Below, in pieces: positions 9,496 to 17,802 of a DNA stretch of 64,000 nt. The stretch comes from DRTC01 sp964521025 (GTDB taxonomy: Bacteria > Cloacimonadota > Cloacimonadia > Cloacimonadales > TCS61). A program made the translations under genes and the position numbers. Each line of letters opens with the position of its first letter. Position 1 is the stretch's first letter. The stretch is taken from positions 62,001 through 126,000 of the forward strand of contig CAZFPK010000001.1 of NCBI GenBank assembly GCA_964521025.1. Direction: 5' to 3'. The notes beneath the pieces are model-generated. The model was given only the letters and a program-made list of their open reading frames with translations, was not told where the DNA came from and searched no databases.

Positions 9496-10386
9496 ATGAA
9501 AAAAATCTTTATTATCGCTCTCGTTACACTTTTTATTATTCCTACTATTTTGCAGTCATTGTCAGTTACTTATCTCAGTGAAGAAGATTATAAGCGACTG
9601 AAGAAAAAAGAAAGACTGAAATACTGGGAAGACCTGGAAAATGAATTGATTGCTCTCCAGCAAAGAAAAGCCGATGCCAGCGCTGACTCTGAAAAATTTT
9701 CAGCAAGAATTGAGGAATTAAAAAGATTACTGAATGAAACTAACACTGAATACGATAATACATATAATGAAATCCTCGATTTTTTGGGTGTTAGTAAAGC
9801 AGATTTCTCAGGTATTCAGGCAAAGATCATGTATTTCAATAATAAGATAAACAATTGGAATAATCTCTCTGATTCCGAACTCTGGGAAGCAAAAAAAGCT
9901 GTTCGTGAATTGATCGCCGAATATAACGAATACAGGGAATCCAACTATACAAAAGTTCCTGATTTTGTAGATGAATTCTCTGACCTCGACAATAAGATCA
10001 TTGGACTGGAAAACAGCCTGGAAGCAGCTCGTCCAAAATATTATGAAGATGATTATACTGTGCTTAAAGGTGAAACTCTTTCCAAAATATCAGGCTATAG
10101 TTTCATTTATAATGACATTTCAAAATGGCCCATAATCTATCGAGCCAATCGCGATCAGATCAAAGATCCAAACCTTATTTATCCAAACCAGGTTCTGAAA
10201 ATACCGCGTGGTCTTCCCTATACCTGGAAAGTATATAAAGGTGAATGTCTCTGGAAGATTGCATCATATCCCGAAGTTTACGGAAGTGGTGTGAAATGGC
10301 CTGTTATTTACCGCGCAAACCAGGATCAAATAAAAGACCCTGATTTGATTTACCCGAACCAGATATTACAGATACCAAGAGATTAA
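9496..10386 (+). CDS. Secreted coiled-coil protein with two C-terminal LysM domains
   Basis: A 296-residue protein with a signal peptide (about 1-22) and a coiled-coil/helical region (about 30-185). Two LysM-type modules follow at about 193-243 and 246-296: YTVLKGETLSKIS...WPIIYRANRDQIKDPNLIYPNQVLKIPRG, and its near copy beginning TWKVYKGECLWKIA. LysM binds N-acetylglucosamine in peptidoglycan. The expanded LysM with an internal RANxDQIKDPxLIYPNQ motif is the kind seen in FCB and spirochaete envelope proteins. It forms a two-gene unit with the upstream lipoprotein and is followed by a strong hairpin. Confidence 0.88.
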   Translation: MKKIFIIALVTLFIIPTILQSLSVTYLSEEDYKRLKKKERLKYWEDLENELIALQQRKADASADSEKFSARIEELKRLLNETNTEYDNTYNEILDFLGVSKADFSGIQAKIMYFNNKINNWNNLSDSELWEAKKAVRELIAEYNEYRESNYTKVPDFVDEFSDLDNKIIGLENSLEAARPKYYEDDYTVLKGETLSKISGYSFIYNDISKWPIIYRANRDQIKDPNLIYPNQVLKIPRGLPYTWKVYKGECLWKIASYPEVYGSGVKWPVIYRANQDQIKDPDLIYPNQILQIPRD

Positions 10387-10400
10387 TAAATATATTGAAA

Positions 10401-10436
10401 AAGGAAAGCCTTTCTTTTATGAGAAAGGCTTTCCTT
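10401..10436 (+). terminator. Perfect 14-bp hairpin after the LysM gene
   Basis: AAGGAAAGCCTTTC (10401-10414) pairs perfectly with GAAAGGCTTTCCTT (10423-10436) around an 8-base loop. The 3' U-tract is weak (ATCTG follows), so it may be a partial terminator or processing site rather than a strong rho-independent stop. It sits only 10 bases before the pgpH start. Confidence 0.7.
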
Positions 10437-10445
10437 ATCTGAAAA

Positions 10446-12533
10446 TTGAACAAACCAAAATTTACATTCATTACTCTTAGCTCTCTCTTAATCGCTATCT
10501 TACATTTTGCTTTTAGTCCTTATAGAGCAAATTCTTATGAATATGATCTTAAACTTGGACAAATAGCCGAAAAAGATATAATTTCTCCTTTTGAATTCCA
10601 GATCCGGAAAAGCGATGAAAAAATTCGAGCTGAACAAGAAGCAGCTTCTGCGAAAATTCAAGCAGTCTATACTGTATCGGAAAATTTAAAATTCAATGCT
10701 CAAAAAAATCTTGATTTTATCTTTCAACACTTTATCAATTCTGATATAGAACCTGAGAAAATCAAAGAAAAACTCCGGCAAAATGGTTTTCTGATCTCGA
10801 ATCAAAACATAAAGAATCTCTTAGACGGGAATTTTAGAACTGATATCTATATATATTTAACCGAAGAACTTGCAAAGATTTTTGACATTGGTATCTATGC
10901 CGACGATATTCCCTATGAAACAATAAAATTATCGAAAGGGAAAAAAGTCCGGGATTACTCTTTATCAAGATTATATTCTATAGAGGAAGCAAAAGATAAA
11001 TTAGTTTCAGGGATACAATCTCTCAAAGAAAAGAGAGTAGTATCCGAATTTGCTAATATAATTTTGATTACCAACATTGTCGTTGACAGTGAAAGTACAA
11101 AATTAGAAAAGCAGAAAGCCAGGGAAAATGTTCCACGAGTGGTCGGGAAAGTTCTCAAAAATGAGAAAATAATAAGTAAGAACAGCAAAGTAACCATAAT
11201 AGAACTTCAGAAACTTAATTCTTTGATGGATGCTCAAAAAAATATGGAAAAATCCAAAAATAAATATGAACTTTTCCTTTCCTCATTGGGTTCATTTATT
11301 TTCTCATTATTTATGATCTTCCTGTTTTATTTTATTCTGAATCTTTTCTTTGATAAAAAAATGCTATCTGTGCAAAGAGTTGTTGTCTTTTCCGTTTCTT
11401 TCCTGATTTCAGTTATCCTGACGATCTTTGTCAATAATCTCCTGAAACTTCCCTCCTTGATAATTCCTTTTGGGTTTTCAGTCCTCTTGATATCTCTTGT
11501 TTTTAGTCCTCATATCGGGCTGATCTTTAACTTTTTCAATCTGGTCTTTGTTGTTTATTTTCTTAATTGGAGTATTCTCAATCCAGTGCTGTTATGTTTA
11601 TCTTCTATCGGAGGTATTATTGCTCTGAAAAGAATGAAAAAGAAACAGGAGTATTATGCTCTGGGAATTTACATTTTTATTTCATTCATAGTTTTAAATA
11701 TTGCTATATCCCTGCTGAAATTTGAAAATATCGCGATTTTCTCAACAAGGCTTCTTTACGGATTTATCTCCATTATTGTGTCGATAGCCGGTTTAGTTAT
11801 GATAATTCCGTTGATCGAAAGAAAACTGCACATGGCAACCAAACAGATATTGCTGGAATTACTCGATTTTGATAATCCTCTTCTCAAAAAAATGTCACAA
11901 ATAACACCCGGAACCTATCATCATTCTCTCATTGTTGGAAATTTAGCAGAAAGTGCCGCAGAAGCGATCGGAGCGAATTATTTACTGGCAAGAGTGGGAA
12001 GTTATTATCATGATATCGGGAAGATCAATAATCCCCAATTTTATATTGAAAATAATTCCAATTCATCTAAACTGCATGATAAAATGATGGCTAATGAAAG
12101 CGCTTTACTCATCCGAAATCATATTTCAGACGGAATTACACTCGCTAAAAAAAATAAACTTCCGCGTCAAATTCTGGATATTATCGAACAACATCACGGT
12201 ACCGGACAGATCAGGTATTTTTATAATAAAGCAAAAGAAACAAACCTGGACATCGAAGAAGAACAATTCTATTATTTGGGACCGAAACCGCAATCAAAAG
12301 AAGCTGCTGTCGTTATGATCGCCGATATTATCGAATCAACCACAAAATCCCTGGACGATCTTTCCGAAACAGCAATCCGGAAAATTTTCGATGATACGAT
12401 CATCAGGTTGATCAATAACGGTCAGCTCGACGAAACACCACTGACTATGAAAGAACTCGATATTACAAAAAAATATATGATGCCGATCATTATGGGAGTT
12501 TACCGTAAAAGACTTGAGTATCCTGAATTGTAG
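10446..12533 (+). CDS. pgpH: PgpH-like 7TM-HD family phosphodiesterase (cyclic-di-AMP type)
   Basis: A 695-residue protein with 7TMR-HDED architecture: an N-terminal helix, a large extracytoplasmic domain (about 30-270, starting YDLKLGQIAEKDIISPFEFQI), a block of about seven membrane helices (about 275-460) and a cytoplasmic HD domain. Metal-binding residues are visible: HH at 492/493 (GTYHHSLI), YHDIGK (His 522, Asp 523) and the later EQHHGTG and ADIIEST motifs. Family members hydrolyse c-di-AMP. The adjacent ybeY matches the pgpH-ybeY neighbourhood of Firmicutes and other phyla. The start is TTG at 10446 with no obvious Shine-Dalgarno. The TAG stop lies inside a dispersed repeat. Confidence 0.9.
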   Translation: MNKPKFTFITLSSLLIAILHFAFSPYRANSYEYDLKLGQIAEKDIISPFEFQIRKSDEKIRAEQEAASAKIQAVYTVSENLKFNAQKNLDFIFQHFINSDIEPEKIKEKLRQNGFLISNQNIKNLLDGNFRTDIYIYLTEELAKIFDIGIYADDIPYETIKLSKGKKVRDYSLSRLYSIEEAKDKLVSGIQSLKEKRVVSEFANIILITNIVVDSESTKLEKQKARENVPRVVGKVLKNEKIISKNSKVTIIELQKLNSLMDAQKNMEKSKNKYELFLSSLGSFIFSLFMIFLFYFILNLFFDKKMLSVQRVVVFSVSFLISVILTIFVNNLLKLPSLIIPFGFSVLLISLVFSPHIGLIFNFFNLVFVVYFLNWSILNPVLLCLSSIGGIIALKRMKKKQEYYALGIYIFISFIVLNIAISLLKFENIAIFSTRLLYGFISIIVSIAGLVMIIPLIERKLHMATKQILLELLDFDNPLLKKMSQITPGTYHHSLIVGNLAESAAEAIGANYLLARVGSYYHDIGKINNPQFYIENNSNSSKLHDKMMANESALLIRNHISDGITLAKKNKLPRQILDIIEQHHGTGQIRYFYNKAKETNLDIEEEQFYYLGPKPQSKEAAVVMIADIIESTTKSLDDLSETAIRKIFDDTIIRLINNGQLDETPLTMKELDITKKYMMPIIMGVYRKRLEYPEL

Positions 12534-12825
12534 TTCGGAACTTGTTCCGAGAAAAAAAATCCGAACAAGTCGGATCGTCTATAGTTCGTAACTTTTAGTC
12601 AGGCTCTTTACGGATAGTAGTGAGAGGTTTTATTCATTAAATAAAAAGTCTTCCTAAAAAATCTTATCAAAATGAAAATGCAAAAGAAGTCCGGTTCGAC
12701 CGTAGTTCGGAACTTGTTCCGAGAAAAAAATCCGAACATGTCCGGATCGTCTATAGTTCGTAACTTTTATTTCGGCTCCCGACAGATTATTCCGAGAAAA
12801 AATACCGAACAAGTTCGGAACTACG
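12530..12825. repeat. TAGTTCGGAACTTGTTCCGAG repeat array between pgpH and ybeY
   Basis: Copy 1 (about 12531-12595) starts at the TAG stop of pgpH. Copy 2 (about 12702-12768) is a direct repeat of it. A third, inverted partial copy (12790-12825) ends exactly before the ybeY ATG. The core is a palindrome, TTCGGAACTTGTTCCGA, followed by an A-run and TCCGAACA. A short related piece lies at 29839-29859. No other gene is visible in this 292-base gap. Confidence 0.85.
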
Positions 12826-13254
12826 ATGAAATACAAACCAATTATATTAGACAACAGAACTAATAAAAGTTTTTCTATTCAAATCTTCAAAACTGTTTTT
12901 GATCTTATCCAAAAAAAAGAAAACCTCAAAAAAAGCAATTTTGTGAATCTGGTGTTGGTCGAAGACGATACGATCAGGAAAATCAACAAACAATATCGCG
13001 GTCTCGACAAAAAAACAGATGTTATTTCTTTCCCTTCCGAATTCAGGGAAATTCCCCTGCTCGGAGAAATTATTATTGACATCAAAATCGCTGTTGAACA
13101 AAAAGGAAACATGGAAATAGAATCGGAATTGCAAAGAATTTTTCTGCATGGTCTTTTGCACCTTTTGGGTTATGACCACATTTCAACCAAACAACGACAA
13201 ATCATGGATGAAAAAGAATTAGATTATTGGAATTTGATCGAGGAGGAGAGTTAA
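12826..13254 (+). CDS. ybeY: Endoribonuclease YbeY (rRNA maturation factor)
   Basis: YbeY is a zinc-dependent single-strand endoribonuclease needed for 16S rRNA 3'-end maturation and ribosome quality control. The 142-residue protein has the family metal motif HGLLHLLGYDH (His 108, 112, 118) and the upstream LNxxYRGLDKKTDVISFP-type block (here INKQYRGLDKKTDVISFPS). The ATG at 12826 has no Shine-Dalgarno because a dispersed repeat runs right up to it. Its end carries AGGAGGAGAG, which serves as the ribosome site of the next gene, so the two are translationally coupled. Confidence 0.95.
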   Translation: MKYKPIILDNRTNKSFSIQIFKTVFDLIQKKENLKKSNFVNLVLVEDDTIRKINKQYRGLDKKTDVISFPSEFREIPLLGEIIIDIKIAVEQKGNMEIESELQRIFLHGLLHLLGYDHISTKQRQIMDEKELDYWNLIEEES

Positions 13255-13258
13255 TCTC

Positions 13259-14530
13259 GTGGACGAAAGTTTTCTATATTTACTGATCATTGGATATTTA
13301 ATTTTATCCGCTTTTTTTTCAGGTTCGGAAACCGCTTTTTTTTCGTTATCGAAAATCCAGTTAAAAAAGATCCGTCAGCAAAAGACAAAGACCTCCAAAA
13401 GGATTTTCCGGCTTTTACATAAACCGCGAGAACTGCTGATCATCATCCTTCTGGGCAATACGATCGTTAATGTTGCTGCTTCTTCGACCGCTGCTTTGAT
13501 CTCGATCAAAATAGGAGAAAGACTTTTCAAGGATATTCCCGGAATTTTCCCGATCCTGATCGAGATCATTTTAATGACCATCATTATCCTCATTTTTGGA
13601 GAGATCACACCTAAACTCCTGGCTTATTCATCTCCGGAAAAGATTGCCGGATTTTCCGGGTTTTTCCTGGAGATCATCAAATTTGTGTTGTTCCCCATAA
13701 TCAAAATACTGGAATTCATCAGTTCTATTTTTTCTCGTAAAAGTCCATCCGCGGAAGAAAATCTTACTTCCGAAGATTTCAAAAACCTGCTTAATTCCCG
13801 CTCTACAAAAGAATCCCTGGAGGAAACAGAAAAAAAGATCATTGCCGGTATTTTCAGGTTTTCATCGAGAGAAGCGAAAGAGATCATGACTCCGAGAGTC
13901 GATATCAAGGCTGTCGAATCTTCCGAAGGATTAAAAAAACTGAAAGAAAATATTATCGTTTCCGGGCATTCCCGCATTCCGGTCTATAAAAAGAATATCG
14001 ATAATATTATCGGTGTGGTCTATGCCAAAGATATCATCCTGAATCCTGAAAAAACCTCGATCCCGTCATTGTTGAGAGCTCCTCTTTTTATCACGGAAAA
14101 TGTCAAGATCCAGAAACTGCTGAACCAGTTCAAACAAAAGAAGATCCAGATCGCTTTTGTGGTCGACGAATACGGCGGAACATCCGGGTTGATCACTCTC
14201 GAAGACATCATGGAGGAACTGGTCGGTGAAATATTAGATGAATACGACAAGGAAAAACCGGAAATATCCGAGATCTCCAAAGATGAATTTCTGGTGAGCG
14301 GAATGTTCTCTATCCCGGAACTGAACGAGAAATTTTCCCTGAATATCGATGAGGAAGAATACGATAACCTGGCGGAATTCTTATACGACAGTTTTAATAA
14401 AGTTCCGAAAAGAAATGAGAGTTTTATCTTTAATGAAAAAGTTAAATTCACGATCTCAAATGTCAAAGCACAGCGCATAAATTATGCGAAAATGAAACTG
14501 CTGCAGGATCGCGATCAAATTGCTGAATAA
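13259..14530 (+). CDS. CNNM/CBS/CorC-HlyC domain membrane protein
   Basis: A 423-residue hemolysin-C/CorC-type protein. It has an N-terminal DUF21/CNNM membrane domain (about 1-190, with FSGSETAFFSLSKIQLKKI and GEITPKLLAYSSPE), a CBS pair (about 200-325, with MTPRVDIKAVE, GHSRIPVYKKNIDNIIGVVYAKD and VVDEYGGTSGLITLEDIMEELVGEI) and a C-terminal CorC_HlyC domain (about 340-415). Family members take part in Mg2+/Co2+ or Na+ transport. The GTG at 13259 is four bases after the ybeY stop, with AGGAGG inside ybeY. The pairing with ybeY is common across bacteria. Confidence 0.93.
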   Translation: MDESFLYLLIIGYLILSAFFSGSETAFFSLSKIQLKKIRQQKTKTSKRIFRLLHKPRELLIIILLGNTIVNVAASSTAALISIKIGERLFKDIPGIFPILIEIILMTIIILIFGEITPKLLAYSSPEKIAGFSGFFLEIIKFVLFPIIKILEFISSIFSRKSPSAEENLTSEDFKNLLNSRSTKESLEETEKKIIAGIFRFSSREAKEIMTPRVDIKAVESSEGLKKLKENIIVSGHSRIPVYKKNIDNIIGVVYAKDIILNPEKTSIPSLLRAPLFITENVKIQKLLNQFKQKKIQIAFVVDEYGGTSGLITLEDIMEELVGEILDEYDKEKPEISEISKDEFLVSGMFSIPELNEKFSLNIDEEEYDNLAEFLYDSFNKVPKRNESFIFNEKVKFTISNVKAQRINYAKMKLLQDRDQIAE

Positions 14531-14609
14531 TTAAAAAACCGTAAAAGGACGCTAATCATCGCAAATTTTACAGCCGGAAAAACCGATATCCGATCGAAAA
14601 AACAATTTT

Positions 14610-15328
14610 ATGAAAAAACTTTTTTTTTATTTCTAACCATCATCATCTTCATTCATAATTTAGATGCTGAAAAACTCGAATTAGCAATTAAATATATCGG
14701 TTTGAAGATCATCAATGCGGAAATCGAGGATAAAAATAATATTTTGCTCTTGACCGCAAAATCGACATCTTTAGCAAGTTTACTGGCAAAAGCAGACAAT
14801 AAATACATCATCGAATATGATAACGATTTTCTTCCCAACAAATATACGAAGATCATTAACCAGAGCGATTATTTTGAAAACAGGTATGTTGTTTACGATC
14901 GTAAAAATGAACTCGGTAAAAGGGTTAGTCTCCGGGATTCGACAAAAACCTGCGAATACTCGATCCATCCGTTATGCCGCGATTTTTTTTCGGCATTATT
15001 TTACATGAGAAATAACCTGGATAAAAATCCGGGAGAGATCTGGCTGGATGCAAATAAAGTTGCCTGGAAAGTGAAATACAGGGTGGTGGATCAGGAAAGA
15101 CTTAATTCTCCTTTTGGGAAAATAAATACGAAAAAAGTCAGGATTACTTTTCAAAAAGTATCATCTGAAAAAAAAGAAAGAAGTGATATTTTAACTAATA
15201 ATCTGGTAAATGAAAAAAGGGATCTATATTTCTGGTTTTCGGATGACCGGGATAATATTCCCATCAAAGCAAAATATGCGATGAAACCTTTCCCGATCAT
15301 CTGGAAATTAATAAAATATGAAAAATAG
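14610..15328 (+). CDS. DUF3108 periplasmic protein, N-terminus frameshifted at a T9 tract
   Basis: From 14702 the frame encodes a DUF3108-like protein (YIIEYDNDFLPNKYTKIINQSD, ENRYVVYDRKNE, GEIWLDANKVAWKV). In the same frame upstream there is no ATG, GTG or TTG to give a signal peptide, yet residues read FFLFLTIIIFIHNLDAEKLE. The ATG at 14610 (MKKLFF...) runs into a stop at 14634. One extra T in the run of nine T's (14620-14628) would join them into a perfect signal peptide and a 239-residue protein. This is either a sequencing or assembly indel or a genuine slippage or phase-variable site. DUF3108 proteins are periplasmic and of uncertain function. The gene overlaps the next one by 11 bases. 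Confidence 0.75.
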
Positions 15329-15686
15329 GATTTTTGGAAGGAACTTCTTTAAATATCTTTTTATTAGCTGGTGTTTTCTCATTTTATTTTTAACTTCATA
15401 CCCGAAATTAACGACACCAACCGAAGAAATCATCGGTCTTGACAAAATTGCTCATTTCACGATTTACCTTGTTTTTTCATTCCTGTTCCTGAAGATGTTT
15501 CCACATGAAGACCGGAAAAAAAATCTGAAGACACTTTGCTTTCTGGCTGTTTTCGTTCCGCTTTTCGATGAATTACACCAAATTCCTATTCCGGGCAGAG
15601 ATTTTTCCGTTTATGATATTTTAGCCGATATGCTGGGTTTTGCCGTAATTTACCTGATCTTCAGATTTAGAAAAAATGGAATTTAG
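15318..15686 (+). CDS. VanZ-like membrane protein
   Basis: A 122-residue protein with three to four membrane helices. It has the VanZ-family signatures DKIAHFTIYLVFSFL and FDELHQIPIPGRDFSVYDILADMLGF. VanZ itself gives low-level teicoplanin resistance; most VanZ-like proteins are uncharacterised. Its start lies inside the 3' end of the DUF3108 gene (11-base overlap), so the two are coupled. Transcription converges with the minus-strand pair beyond the repeat block at 15695-15831. Confidence 0.85.
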   Translation: MKNRIFGRNFFKYLFISWCFLILFLTSYPKLTTPTEEIIGLDKIAHFTIYLVFSFLFLKMFPHEDRKKNLKTLCFLAVFVPLFDELHQIPIPGRDFSVYDILADMLGFAVIYLIFRFRKNGI

Positions 15687-15694
15687 TTTCCGAT

Positions 15695-15831
15695 AACTTT
15701 CCGAAGTTTCCTGCCGAGGAATTCTCTCAACTGAAATTCGGAAAGTTCCCTCTCCCAAGGGACAACTTTTATTTCCATTTAACCTTCCGAATCCTCTGGT
15801 GTGAGAACACTTGAAAGAAGGCTTCGGAAGG
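15695..15831. repeat. Composite repeat, modules B' (15695-15747) and A' (15783-15831), inverted relative to 8192-8329
   Basis: The reverse complement of this block aligns module for module with 8192-8329: AACTTTCCGAA...TTCGGAAAGTT (B) and CCTTCCGAA...CTTCGGAAGG (A), with an unrelated spacer. It lies between convergent genes and may serve as a bidirectional terminator. The spacer holds a small CCCTCTCCCAAGGG-type palindrome. Confidence 0.85.
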
Positions 15832-15839
15832 AGATTTTA

Positions 15840-16211
15840 TCAGGCTTTGATCCTCTTTAAAGTAATAATAACTTCATATTTGTAAGTCGGTTTATCCCAG
15901 ATCTTTTTTTTAAGATATTCTTGTGGATTATCCATGATCTCTTTTTCGGATACTTCCGTGATCTTCTTATCGGAACCAACAATCCAAAATTTCTTTTCTT
16001 TAGGTTCTGCTATTTTTTTTGCCGGCATAAGTTCTCCTTTTAATTTATATTCCGGATGTTTTTCCACAAATTCAAGCAATGCTTCCATAGTTATCGAATC
16101 TCGATAGATCTGGCATCTATCCTGACAACTGGCAGCACAGACGATCAGATTGGTAAATTGCTTGGTCTTCGGACAAACAATAAGGTTTTTGTTAAATCTT
16201 TTTCTTCTCAC
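15840..16211 (-). CDS. Small Cys-containing protein of unknown function
   Basis: A 123-residue protein I do not recognise. The N-terminal third is basic and carries four cysteines in CPKTKQFTNLIVCAASCQDRC, a spacing that could bind zinc or an Fe-S cluster. The rest is charged and ends with a Lys-rich strand (YEVIITLKRIKA). The start is GTG (16211), five bases after the stop of the DapA-like gene, so the two form one operon. A link between a candidate metal-binding protein and a DapA-fold protein without its active site is suggestive only. Confidence 0.65.
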   Translation of the reverse strand: MRRKRFNKNLIVCPKTKQFTNLIVCAASCQDRCQIYRDSITMEALLEFVEKHPEYKLKGELMPAKKIAEPKEKKFWIVGSDKKITEVSEKEIMDNPQEYLKKKIWDKPTYKYEVIITLKRIKA

Positions 16212-16216
16212 GATTT

Positions 16217-17098
16217 CTAATCTTTTATTAAAACAAATTCAAAAAGTATTTCTTTTATTTTTTTCCGATCACTCTCATTCAGATTCGACAGCGGTGATCT
16301 AACTTCCTTTTCGCACATATTCATTAGATTTAAGGCTTCTTTGATCACAACCGGGTAAGAACCGATCTTTGAAAGTTCGAATAATGTTAAAAGTTTTTGA
16401 TGATCTAATAATGCTTTTTTCATTTCTCCGTTCAAAACAAATTCCGTTAAGGAATGGATTTGAAGCGGCACTAAATTTGCAAATTGAGAGATCACTCCGT
16501 TTGCTCCGCAACTTATTAATGGTAAACAAAGCAGGTCGTTTCCCGAAAAAAGAGAAAATTCCGGTGGAGTTTTTTTGATGATATTTGAAATCTGCTCGAA
16601 ATTCCCGCTTGCATCGTTCAATCCGATAATTCTATCATTACTTTTAACGAGTTTTAAAATGGTTTCCGCTTCCATATTTACACCGGTTCTTTGCGGATAA
16701 TTAAATATGATCAACGGCATATTGGTTTTTTCAATAATTTTCAGGTAGTATTCATATAAACCGTTTTGGTCGGATTGGATAAAGTAAGGAGTTACGATCT
16801 GAACATAATCCGCTCCCCAATTCTTTACTTTGATAACCGCTGAAATCGTATGATGGAGATTATTTGTTCCGCACTCCACGATCACCGGAATTTTATTGTG
16901 AATTTTCCTGGTGCAGAAACGGACGGATCTTTCTTTCTCATCTCCGGCAAGAGATGATGATTCTCCGGTATTACTGCAGAGAAGAATTCCATCAGTCTGA
17001 TTTTCCAGGTGAAAATCCAGCAAATTTTCCAGGGCATTATAGTCGATTTCATTATTCTTGAATGGAGTAATCAGGTCGACGAAAGAGCCTGATAGCAT
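16217..17098 (-). CDS. DapA/NAL-family (TIM-barrel) protein lacking the catalytic residues
   Basis: The 293-residue length and overall sequence fit the dihydrodipicolinate synthase / N-acetylneuraminate lyase family (GSFVDLITPF, NTGESSSL, TPYF...GLYEYY, FNYPQRTG, GLNDASGN, GANGVIS). Against E. coli DapA the key residues are changed: Schiff-base Lys161 is Asn161, Tyr133 is Phe132, Tyr107 is Phe106 and Thr44 is Asn43, while the substrate-binding Arg (137) and Thr44 of TGE remain. I confirmed each codon on the minus strand. It is therefore unlikely to be an active class I aldolase. It may be regulatory, ligand-binding, or have a new activity. A strong GGAGGTG precedes the ATG. It is first in a two-gene operon with the small Cys protein. 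Confidence 0.85.
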   Translation of the reverse strand: MLSGSFVDLITPFKNNEIDYNALENLLDFHLENQTDGILLCSNTGESSSLAGDEKERSVRFCTRKIHNKIPVIVECGTNNLHHTISAVIKVKNWGADYVQIVTPYFIQSDQNGLYEYYLKIIEKTNMPLIIFNYPQRTGVNMEAETILKLVKSNDRIIGLNDASGNFEQISNIIKKTPPEFSLFSGNDLLCLPLISCGANGVISQFANLVPLQIHSLTEFVLNGEMKKALLDHQKLLTLFELSKIGSYPVVIKEALNLMNMCEKEVRSPLSNLNESDRKKIKEILFEFVLIKD

Positions 17099-17730
17099 TT
17101 AATCACCTCCAATAATATCGGTAATTTGAATAGTTGAATATATAAGTTTCTCTTAAATCTCCTATATTCTCCGTTTATTAAGTTCTTTTAAACAAAGGAA
17201 TACTTTTCGGTGTGAAAGTCAAATAATATTTCGATTTTTTTTGAACTGATATTTTAGATGATCATTCTTCAAAAAATACTCTGAATGAATTCAGAATGGT
17301 TTTACTTTTATCTCCTCGATCATTCACTAAAAGGGCTGTGTGAAAAGTATAATTCGACTTTGCATGTCGAGAAATTAAAATCCATATCTCTGCTCTAACG
17401 AGGGAACCCGAACAAAGCAGCTCAATTTGAGCCCAGAAAATCATCAAAACAAGCCTGTTCGCACGACCTGTAAAGTGAAAGGTTAATTTTTGAATTTGCA
17501 TCTAAATTTTGATATTTAATCTGTTTTGTTTTTGTGATTTGTTCTTTGGGATTTGTTTGAGATTTGTTTTGTTATTAAAACCCCCTTTAGTTCCCCCTTA
17601 TGAAGGGAGATTATTGGGAAATTGAGTTTTGGAATTTATTTGAGATTTGTTTTGTTATTGGGAATTTTATTAGAAATGAGAAATTCGGATTTAGAAATTT
17701 TTAAAAGTCAACCTCGGGGTTTCTTCTGAA
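17099..17730. other. Gene-free stretch between dapA-like gene and terminator
   Basis: There is no convincing coding region. It contains the dapA-like leader and a direct repeat, TTTGAGATTTGTTTTGTTATT, at about 17558-17578 and again at about 17639-17659. A small CCCTTATGAAGGG palindrome lies near 17597-17609. A short minus-strand open frame (17262-17501) has no ribosome site or recognisable motif. Whatever occupied this region appears degraded. Confidence 0.5.
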
Positions 17731-17783
17731 AAATAAAAAAAGACCTTTTACGGATCGGTCATACAACCATCCCGTAAAAGGTC
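17731..17783 (-). terminator. Rho-independent terminator for the 122-residue minus-strand gene
   Basis: GACCTTTTACGG (17742-17753) pairs with CCGTAAAAGGTC (17772-17783) over a 12-bp stem. Read on the minus strand, the stem is followed by TTTTTTTATTTTTC, a strong U-tract, 20 bases after the gene's stop. Confidence 0.9.
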
Positions 17784-17802
17784 GATTTCGATTTAATTTT
17801 GG

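Noticed and set aside
17262..17501. Minus-strand open frame of 79 codons
   Set aside because: No ribosome site, no motif, biased composition; it lies in a degraded-looking gap.
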